From M3007 sp031373665 (GTDB lineage Bacteria; Bacteroidota; Bacteroidia; Chitinophagales; Saprospiraceae), in contig JANMMZ010000083.1 in NCBI GenBank assembly GCA_031373665.1, positions 1 to 64,000 on the forward strand: a stretch of 64,000 nucleotides of DNA. Direction: 5' to 3'. A model generated the notes under the pieces. The model searched no databases and had not been told where the DNA came from. It was given only the letters and a program-made list of their open reading frames with translations. This document shows positions 36,386 to 43,132 of this stretch, in pieces. The translations under genes were made by a program, and so were the position numbers. Positions within the stretch are counted from its first letter, which is position 1; the number at the start of each line of letters is the position of its first letter.

Positions 36386-39073
36386 TTATTGTTTCACAAA
36401 ATTGCCTTCCAATCGCCCTGAACCAGTCAACAATACTACCCGATATAATCCAGCGGGCAAGATCGAAATATCCAACTGGAAATGATCAGCCGAAGCCACA
36501 GATTGCTGAATAACCAGCCGACCATCACTACCTAATACTTCAAGATCTGCTTGTCCAACCGCAAATCCATTGTTAAGCACTGCATGTAGCATCACATATT
36601 CTGCGGCAGGGTTGGGAGATATTTGCAAAGATCCCGGTGATTGCACCACGATATCCGTTGGAGTATTACAAGTCACCTTTCCTAGATTGAAATCATCTTT
36701 ACAATCTGCGTGGAAATGATCTTTCACCACAAACTCATACATCGTCACGCCATCACCAACCAATGGTCCAATGATGATGGGTTGTTGTGTATTGTAAGGG
36801 AATGTACCATAGTTGACACCATTGCCCATCACATCAAAACCGCCCGAGCCTACATTATCATATGAAAAAGACAACAATGCAAAAAATTGACCGCATACAC
36901 AGGGCGTACGAATCACATGCAGATCGTAGATATGGCAATCACCCACAGGGTTACAATCTGGGCCAACAAAATCTTTTTCTTTACAACAAGCTGGAATACC
37001 TGAAGCATTGGGTTCTAAACAAACCTTAATGAAATCAGTGGCCGCGCCATTACTTGGGAAATTGGTAATCATAAGTGGCAAAGCAGTCAATGGGAATGTA
37101 CCCAATACTACGCCATTGCCCCATACTGTAAATTGATTACTGACAGGGTTAATTGCTTGAAAATTAATAGTCACCTTGTATGTATTATCAGAAGTACAGT
37201 CGCCTATATTCACAGAAAGATCATTGATCTCACATGGCGTACCGCCATTGCAACTCTCTCCAACAAACTCTTTTACCCTACAGCAAGGAGGGGCATTGGG
37301 ATCAGTACCTACCATGCATACTTTGATGACATCTGTAGCCGTACCATTCGTTGGAAAATTAGTAATCATGAGCGGCAAAGCCGTCAATGGGAATGTACCT
37401 AGTTGTACTCCATTGCCCCATACCGTAAATTGATTACCTGTTGGATTGGCTACTTGGAAATTGACAGTTACTTTGTATGTCGTATTGGAGGTGCAATCTC
37501 CAACAGTAACATTTAGTTCACTGACCTCGCAAGGCGTACCGCCATTGCAACTCTCCCCAATAAACTCTTTTACCCTACAGCAAGGAGGGGCATTGGGAGT
37601 AGTACCTACCATACACACTTTGATGACATCTGTAGCAGTGCCGTTGGTTGGGAAATTGGTAATCATGAGCGGCAAAGCCGTCAATGGGAATGTACCTAGT
37701 TGTACTCCATTGCCCCATACCGTAAATTGATTACCTGTTGGATTGGCTACTTGGAAATTGACCGTTACTTTGTATGTTGTATTGGAGGTGCAATCTCCAA
37801 CAGTAACATTTAGTTCACTGATTTCGCAAGTGGATGTAACACAGTCAGGGCCTTCAAACTCTTTAGACCGACAGCACAATACAGTACCCGGGGTATTAGA
37901 CCCCATACAAACTTTAATGACATCATTGGCTGTACCATTGGATGGAACATTATTTAAGGTCAGTGGTAATGCACCTAGGGGAAAAGTACCCAATTGAATA
38001 CCATTGCCCCAAACCGTAAACTGACCATTGCCGGGGTTGGTCGCTTGAAAATTGATCGTAGTTTTATAAGAAGCATTATTAGCATTGCAGATACCGGGGC
38101 TAACAGTTAAGTCAAACACCTCGCATGGGCCATAATCAAAGCAAAGCGGTGCTTGGAATTGCCGCTCTTTGCAACAAACAGGCAAATTACCTGCGCAAAC
38201 CTTAATTTTTTGGAACACATTGCCATTCCATGGAAAATTAGGAATGTGAAGAGGCAATTGGCTGATATTGAAAGTGCCAAGGTTTGTCCCGTTGGCCGTA
38301 ACATTGAACGTAGTGACAGTAGTCGGATTGGCTACCGCAAAATACAAGGTTACCCCAAACGTAGAATCAGCAATATTACAAGAATCTGTTTCAATATACA
38401 AATTCGATAATTCACAATCTTCATAAGGAAAGCAATGGGGAACCAAAAATTCACGGCTCTTACAGCAACTATTCGGTGAATTAAGATCAGAAACACAAAC
38501 CTTTACTACATCAAAAGCACCACCATCCCAAGGGAAATTTGGTATAGAAAGCGGTAATTGGTTGAGTCCAAAAGTACCAAAAAATGTATTGTTTGCCCAG
38601 AGATCAAAAGAATCAAGCCCCGACGAAGATAACAAATCAAAATTAATGATTACTGAATACGTATGATCGGAGGTACAATCACCAGTATCAACAAATAAAT
38701 CTAAGATTTGGCAATTGACCGGATTGGTATTGCAAACGGGCGAATTGACCGTCACATCGTCCTGACAGTCATTTAAAATCAAGTCTCTTACAACAAATTC
38801 ACGCACAGTAGAAACACTGGTTGCTTGAAAAGGGCCCAAGAGTAAGGGTAGTTGGTTGTACGTAAAAGTGCCGTACTGAATGCCATTGCCTTGTACTTTA
38901 AACTGGTTGGTAGTGCCAGTAAACTCAAAGTCTAATTTGACCCAATACTCACAACCGCCAGGGTCATTCTGGACAATAGTGGCCGTCAGGTCAAAAATAC
39001 TGCAATTGCTTTGAGAGAATAATCGCGCTGATAGGAACAGCATGATTATCGGAAGATAGGATGTTAAACGCAT
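36386..39073 (-). CDS. T9SS-secreted protein of eight Cys-rich ~99-residue repeats
   Basis: An 895-residue protein: signal peptide (about 1-22), eight repeats of about 95-99 residues, and a type A T9SS sorting domain (about 815-895, ISPNPAAEY to GLYRVVLL). Each repeat starts with Cys-x-(I/V/L), has a GNGxxxGTF strand pair, and most end with a CC-x-x-(K/R)-x-F motif. The first and last repeats form a distinct subtype that has DC-x-DD in place of CC. Repeats 5 and 6 are almost identical and match the start of repeat 7 closely. Conserved cysteines suggest disulfide-stabilised beta domains on the surface, perhaps an adhesin or matrix protein. The repeat family is not one I recognise. Confidence 0.85.
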   Translation of the reverse strand: MRLTSYLPIIMLFLSARLFSQSNCSIFDLTATIVQNDPGGCEYWVKLDFEFTGTTNQFKVQGNGIQYGTFTYNQLPLLLGPFQATSVSTVREFVVRDLILNDCQDDVTVNSPVCNTNPVNCQILDLFVDTGDCTSDHTYSVIINFDLLSSSGLDSFDLWANNTFFGTFGLNQLPLSIPNFPWDGGAFDVVKVCVSDLNSPNSCCKSREFLVPHCFPYEDCELSNLYIETDSCNIADSTFGVTLYFAVANPTTVTTFNVTANGTNLGTFNISQLPLHIPNFPWNGNVFQKIKVCAGNLPVCCKERQFQAPLCFDYGPCEVFDLTVSPGICNANNASYKTTINFQATNPGNGQFTVWGNGIQLGTFPLGALPLTLNNVPSNGTANDVIKVCMGSNTPGTVLCCRSKEFEGPDCVTSTCEISELNVTVGDCTSNTTYKVTVNFQVANPTGNQFTVWGNGVQLGTFPLTALPLMITNFPTNGTATDVIKVCMVGTTPNAPPCCRVKEFIGESCNGGTPCEVSELNVTVGDCTSNTTYKVTVNFQVANPTGNQFTVWGNGVQLGTFPLTALPLMITNFPTNGTATDVIKVCMVGTDPNAPPCCRVKEFVGESCNGGTPCEINDLSVNIGDCTSDNTYKVTINFQAINPVSNQFTVWGNGVVLGTFPLTALPLMITNFPSNGAATDFIKVCLEPNASGIPACCKEKDFVGPDCNPVGDCHIYDLHVIRTPCVCGQFFALLSFSYDNVGSGGFDVMGNGVNYGTFPYNTQQPIIIGPLVGDGVTMYEFVVKDHFHADCKDDFNLGKVTCNTPTDIVVQSPGSLQISPNPAAEYVMLHAVLNNGFAVGQADLEVLGSDGRLVIQQSVASADHFQLDISILPAGLYRVVLLTGSGRLEGNFVKQ
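37235..37828 (-). repeat. Near-identical 297-bp internal repeats 5 and 6
   Basis: Repeat 5 (37532-37828) and repeat 6 (37235-37531) each span exactly 297 bp (99 codons) and differ at few positions. Similarity fades in repeat 7 and is weak in the others. This indicates recent duplication or gene conversion within the gene and suggests that repeat number could vary between strains. Confidence 0.85.
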
Positions 39074-39401
39074 AGGAATGTATTAAAAGTTAAAAAATCG
39101 AATGAAAGACAATAAGATGCAAATTTCAACACATTGTTGATTGTACTCATGTAATAAAATACTGGTTTTAAGGGCAAAAGTAGTTTTTTTTGAATATTTT
39201 TGATTTTATTTTCAAAATTAATAATTTTTCAGCCAATATTTCTACATTTGAGCGACCATTCAGAAGAAAATAATTCATGCAATAAGTCCGATCAAGGACA
39301 ATCTTCTCCAAAACAATAAGGAATAGAAGGCGTTAATATCCAACCAATAGAGATAGTGTTCAGATTGAATCCACTACATAGACTATTAAAATATCAAATA
39401 C
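39074..39401. promoter_or_regulatory. Divergent AT-rich intergenic region
   Basis: 328 bases separate the leftward repeat protein and the rightward thioredoxin-like gene. TACATTTG at 39243-39250 matches the -7 consensus on the plus strand and would give a leader of about 145 nt. No clear -33 element sits at the right distance, and I found no clear leftward promoter. No gene or RNA is apparent. Confidence 0.4.
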
Positions 39402-40418
39402 ATGAAAAATATAGTTATTTTACCCATTATCCTTGCACTACTTACCGGCTTCACCTTGTCTTGGACTAAAAAAACAACGATAAAAGAGGCGACCCCGAAC
39501 ATCCTTTTAGAAACGACAACAATGGAATCAGACATAGATGGGAATCCGGAAGAATTGGGCAACGTACATTGGATCCGCGACTTAGATGCGGGTCATAAAG
39601 AGTCCATCAAAACGGGCAAACCCCTGTTGATCTTGTTTCAAGAGGTACCAGGCTGCTCCAATTGCACCAGATACGGCAACAACACGCTGCGCCACCCATT
39701 GATTGTGGAGGCCATCGAGACCTTTTTTATCCCAGTATGCATCTATAATAACAAAGGCGGTAAAGATGCCGATGCCTTGAAATTATTTGAAGAACCGACT
39801 TGGAACAACCCGGTTGTCCGAATTGTCCGTAGTGACAACAGCGATATAACACCTCGGATTCCCGACTTTCGCTCCTCTGTGCCATTGGTATCCGGAATCC
39901 GTCAAGCCCTAAGCCTAATCAGTATTGCTCCTCCTCGTTACCTTGACTTATTGGATGAAGAACTTACCGCCCGCGCCACGGGATTAGAAACCGCCACTTT
40001 TTCTATGTACTGCTTCTGGAGCGGGGAAGGCACGTTTGGATCTATTCCTGGTGTTATAGAAACCACTTCAGGTTTTCAAGGTGGTAAAGAAGTCGTAAAA
40101 GTGCAATTTGACCCGCGTAAAACCTCCAAAACGGCCTTAGAAGAACAAACCCAACCCAAAGGTATCGAGACATGTTCCAAAAATGATGGATTCAAAACCG
40201 ATCGCGAACCAAAGTACTACCTATCAAAAAGTCCGTATAAATTTATCCCCATGACCTCCCTCCAATCCTGTCTCGCCAATAGTATGGTAGGCCGTAATGA
40301 ATCACCTGATGCCTTACTATCGCCCCGTCAATTGGCAATGCTCCAAACCATCAAAGCCCAACCAACGAAAAAATGGGAAGACATGATTGGTGTTGATATG
40401 GTAGGTATTTCATTTTAA
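39402..40418 (+). CDS. Thioredoxin-like plus MsrA-like fusion protein
   Basis: A 338-residue exported protein (hydrophobic N-terminus 1-22). Residues about 50-175 form a thioredoxin-like domain containing WIRDLDAGHKESIKTGKPL and the redox motif EVPGCSNCTRYG. Residues about 195-300 contain MYCFWSGEGTFGSIPGVIET then GFQGGKEVVKVQFDP, which mirrors the methionine sulfoxide reductase A active site (normally GCFWG). It resembles the VPGUxxT thioredoxin-like family, some members of which are selenoproteins; here Cys is used. Likely role: periplasmic thiol or Met-sulfoxide repair. The MsrA part looks partial or divergent, so activity is uncertain. Confidence 0.72.
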   Translation: MKNIVILPIILALLTGFTLSWTKKTTIKEATPNILLETTTMESDIDGNPEELGNVHWIRDLDAGHKESIKTGKPLLILFQEVPGCSNCTRYGNNTLRHPLIVEAIETFFIPVCIYNNKGGKDADALKLFEEPTWNNPVVRIVRSDNSDITPRIPDFRSSVPLVSGIRQALSLISIAPPRYLDLLDEELTARATGLETATFSMYCFWSGEGTFGSIPGVIETTSGFQGGKEVVKVQFDPRKTSKTALEEQTQPKGIETCSKNDGFKTDREPKYYLSKSPYKFIPMTSLQSCLANSMVGRNESPDALLSPRQLAMLQTIKAQPTKKWEDMIGVDMVGISF

Positions 40419-40440
40419 AGATTCACTCATCATTTAAAAC

Positions 40441-41268
40441 ATGACCATAGGTTTTTCTCCTTGCCCCAATGATACTTTTATATTTGATGCCATGCTCCAC
40501 GGGAAAGTGGATTGTGAGGGTTTGGTATTTGAACCTATCATAGAAGATGTGGAGGCACTCAACCGCCGAGCATTCGCAGGTGAGTTGGACATCACAAAAT
40601 TGAGTTACCACGCTTTTGCACACCTGACCAATCAATATATGTTATTGAATGCTGGATCAGCCCTTGGAAACAATTGCGGGCCTTTGTTGGTGGCGCGAGA
40701 AGCCTTGGATTTGGCACAAATCAATGCGGGGCGTATTGCTATTCCAGGAAAAATGACCACCGCCAACTTTCTTCTAAGTTTGGCTTATCCAGAAGCCCAA
40801 AACAAAGCAGAAACCTTGTTCTCTGACATTGAAAAGGCGGTACTGGATGGAAGTTGTGAAGCGGGATTGATTATCCACGAAAACCGATTCACTTATGAGC
40901 AATTGGGATTGAAAAAAATCATAGATCTGGGCGAGTTCTGGGAAACCACCACTGGAATGCCCATACCCTTGGGGGGGATTGTCGTAAACCGTAGGTTAGA
41001 TACCGATATTCAACAAAAAGTAGACAGAATTCTGCGCCGCAGCGTAACATACGCATTTGATAATCCAGAATCGGTGATGCCCTATGTCAGGATGTACGCA
41101 CAGGCTATGGACGACCGAGTCATGCAATCACACATTGATCTATATGTAACCCAATACACGATTGATTTAGGGGCAAAAGGCCGGGAAGCTATCGCATTCA
41201 TGCTGAAAACCGCCTTGGATAAGGGCGTGATTACCTCCTTTGCTCCAGATTATTTGGTTGCTGCTTAA
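40441..41268 (+). CDS. mqnD: 1,4-dihydroxy-6-naphthoate synthase (futalosine pathway)
   Basis: A 275-residue MqnD. The N-terminus GFSPCPNDTFIFDAMLHG and the later ITKLSYHAFAHL, GNNCGPLL and IPGKMTTANFLL are family hallmarks; the protein has a periplasmic-binding-protein fold. It converts cyclic dehypoxanthinyl futalosine to 1,4-dihydroxy-6-naphthoate in menaquinone synthesis. Its presence implies that the organism makes menaquinone by the futalosine route, not the Men route. No other mqn gene lies in the window. Its stop codon overlaps the trpS stop tail-to-tail. Confidence 0.93.
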   Translation: MTIGFSPCPNDTFIFDAMLHGKVDCEGLVFEPIIEDVEALNRRAFAGELDITKLSYHAFAHLTNQYMLLNAGSALGNNCGPLLVAREALDLAQINAGRIAIPGKMTTANFLLSLAYPEAQNKAETLFSDIEKAVLDGSCEAGLIIHENRFTYEQLGLKKIIDLGEFWETTTGMPIPLGGIVVNRRLDTDIQQKVDRILRRSVTYAFDNPESVMPYVRMYAQAMDDRVMQSHIDLYVTQYTIDLGAKGREAIAFMLKTALDKGVITSFAPDYLVAA

Positions 41269-42272
41269 AAATCCTTTAAAGACCCTAGCCCCGTCAACTC
41301 CCGCACTTCCCGCATGGTTTGTTGGGCTTTTTTCCGGGTTTCGGCACTGGCCTCTTGTATTTGATTTTTCACGTTACGCTTATCGGCTTGGAGTTCGGCC
41401 AACCGTTCCCGAAAAGGATTGATCATTTTTACCAGCGTTTCAGCGACTTCTTCTTTGAGTGCGGAGTATTTCAAGGCACCAGCCTCATAGTCGTCCATCA
41501 ATGATTGGTGTGCCTCCATGTTTTCGCAAGCGCGCAATAATTCAAAAAGATTTTTCACACCTGTACTCATTTCTCCGGCTACGGCTTCGCCCGTATCGGT
41601 TACTGCCGATTTAACCTGCTTACGGATCCGATCTTCTTCACCAAATAGGTTAATATAGTGTTTTTCGCCTAGGCTTTTGCTCATCTTTCGATTTGGATCG
41701 GCAGGAGAAAGTATTTTGGGGGTTTCGGTGAACAAAGGAGCCGGATGGACAAAATATTCTTTTCCAAACTGGTGATTAAACCGCTGAGCGATACCACGTG
41801 ATAATTCCAAATGTTGCTCTTGATCCTTTCCAACGGGCACATAATCAGCATGATAGATCAATATATCAGCCGCCTGTAGCACAGGATAAGCAAACAACCC
41901 AAGACTAACAAAGGCATCTTTATCCGTTTCGTGGAGTTGATCCGTTTTGTCTTTAAATTGAGTCATCCTCGACAACTCGCCAAAACTAGTGGTACAACCC
42001 AATACCCAAGCCAATTCCGAGTGTTCGGGTACAAGGCTTTGAATGAATAAATTTTCGGGCTTGATACCACAGGCCAAGAGATAAAATGCCATAGTCCAAG
42101 TATTTTCCCTTAATTTTGCAGGGTTGTAGGGCATGGTCATGGAGTGATAATCCACCACTCCATATCGGCAGTGGTAGGTTTCTTGAAGCCTTACCCAATT
42201 CTGAACAGCACCAAAATAATTTCCAATATGTAAGTCACCCGTAGGTTGAATGCAAGACAGTACGTTTTTCAC
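41265..42272 (-). CDS. trpS: Tryptophan--tRNA ligase
   Basis: A class I aminoacyl-tRNA synthetase of 335 residues from the GTG at 42272. It has the HIGH-type motif (PTGDLHIGNYFG) and the KMSKS motif (NRKMSKSLGEKHY). The frame is open back to an ATG at 42305, but that ATG overlaps the upstream promoter element (42300-42293), whereas homologues begin at the equivalent of (M)KNVLSCIQPTG. The GTG is therefore the likely start. It charges tRNA-Trp. The 3' end overlaps mqnD by 4 bases, sharing TTAA as both stop codons. Confidence 0.95.
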   Translation of the reverse strand: MKNVLSCIQPTGDLHIGNYFGAVQNWVRLQETYHCRYGVVDYHSMTMPYNPAKLRENTWTMAFYLLACGIKPENLFIQSLVPEHSELAWVLGCTTSFGELSRMTQFKDKTDQLHETDKDAFVSLGLFAYPVLQAADILIYHADYVPVGKDQEQHLELSRGIAQRFNHQFGKEYFVHPAPLFTETPKILSPADPNRKMSKSLGEKHYINLFGEEDRIRKQVKSAVTDTGEAVAGEMSTGVKNLFELLRACENMEAHQSLMDDYEAGALKYSALKEEVAETLVKMINPFRERLAELQADKRNVKNQIQEASAETRKKAQQTMREVRELTGLGSLKDF

Positions 42273-42292
42273 GAAATAAAAATTTAAGGGCG

Positions 42293-42300
42293 CAAAGATA
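42293..42300 (-). promoter_or_regulatory. trpS -7 promoter element
   Basis: The minus strand reads TATCTTTG, an exact consensus match, 20 bases upstream of the GTG start. It decides the start: the in-frame ATG at 42305 lies upstream of the predicted transcript start. Confidence 0.6.
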
Positions 42301-42333
42301 AGCACTTATGACGAATGGTTGAAGACTAATGAC

Positions 42334-42341
42334 TAATTTTG
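42334..42341 (+). promoter_or_regulatory. -7 promoter element of the Trp-rich repeat gene
   Basis: TAATTTTG matches the consensus, 21 bases before the ATG at 42363, and is divergent from the trpS promoter 33 bases away. Confidence 0.5.
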
Positions 42342-42362
42342 CCAGTAAAATATAGAAACAAC

Positions 42363-42950
42363 ATGAAATACTCATTTATTTTCCTAATGGTTTGGTGCGT
42401 TGCCACCGCAGGAAATACGCAGCAATTATCAGGTATCAGCACTCGATGGAACGATTCGTTTGTTGCATGGGAAATATTGGCTTTTGCCGATCAAGAAACC
42501 GAAACCGAGGCCGACGATGAACGGGAAGAAGTACCAGCCGGCGAATTCAGCCAACGATGGGCTCAAGTAAAAGACGATTGGTCGGAATGGGACTACGAAG
42601 TATTGGAAGAGCGCGGCACCATTCGAGCCAAATGGAAAGATGATCCGACCCAATGGGAACTCCGAAGTTATGATGGTCACATTATAACCATGCGCACCGC
42701 TTGGGGCAAGGATATGAATGAATGGCGAATCACTGACAACGACGTAGCACTCACCTTGCGCAGCCGCTGGACCAATCAAAAGGATGAATGGCTGGTAGAA
42801 GATAAAAACCGTGGAAGGTTTTATATGTACACCCTCCGATCGGGCGATCCGCGCGACTGGGCTATCGAAGACGGGCTAAATGATGAGGTTTCTAACGCAT
42901 TAAAGACTGCTATCGTTTTTTTAACCGTATTTAATAGCAGCCCAAGATAA
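42363..42950 (+). CDS. Secreted Trp-rich short-repeat protein
   Basis: A 195-residue protein. The ATG at 42363 begins a signal peptide (MKYSFIFLMVWCVATAG, then NTQQ) and follows the promoter by 21 bases; an upstream in-frame ATG adds eight charged residues ahead of the signal and overlaps the -7 element. The mature part has about six degenerate repeats of roughly 22 residues with a W-x(5-8)-W-x-(I/V/L) core, for example AKWKDDPTQWEL, AWGKDMNEWRI and RWTNQKDEWLV. An acidic linker follows the first repeat. I know no named family. Such repeats could form a small beta-sheet or solenoid. Location: periplasm or surface. Confidence 0.75.
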   Translation: MKYSFIFLMVWCVATAGNTQQLSGISTRWNDSFVAWEILAFADQETETEADDEREEVPAGEFSQRWAQVKDDWSEWDYEVLEERGTIRAKWKDDPTQWELRSYDGHIITMRTAWGKDMNEWRITDNDVALTLRSRWTNQKDEWLVEDKNRGRFYMYTLRSGDPRDWAIEDGLNDEVSNALKTAIVFLTVFNSSPR

Positions 42951-43022
42951 TGATAACTACTTGATTATCAATAGATTTGTGTTAGCATTAGCATAAAAAT
43001 AAAAAATATTTTGATTTAGGTA

Positions 43023-43124
43023 TTGCGCAATTTAAAAAATGCCTCTACCTTCGTAAAAGTTTTCATTTGGTTTTTTGGGGTTTATTAGTCGTCGGCACGC
43101 GTAAGCGGTCGGCGACTTTTTTTT
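43023..43124 (+). ncRNA. Candidate small RNA with its own promoter and terminator
   Basis: TTG at 43023-43025 and TACCTTCG at 43046-43053 are 20 bases apart, close to the Bacteroidota promoter pattern. About 35 bases later a strong hairpin terminator begins (43087-43124). A transcript would be about 65 nt and contains no ORF with a plausible start. It lies between two convergent genes, so the terminator could instead serve the upstream gene ending at 42950. No known RNA family was recognised. Confidence 0.35.
43087..43124 (+). terminator. Rho-independent terminator
   Basis: AGTCGTCGGC and GTCGGCGACT form a 10-bp stem with two G-U pairs around an 11-nt loop, followed by a run of T. It ends 9 bases before the stop of the leftward PIG-L gene. 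Confidence 0.85.
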
Positions 43125-43132
43125 GTTTTTTT

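Noticed and set aside
42273..42305. Upstream ATG (42305) as the trpS start
   Set aside because: It lies upstream of the predicted transcript start and adds 11 residues absent from the family; the GTG at 42272 fits both.
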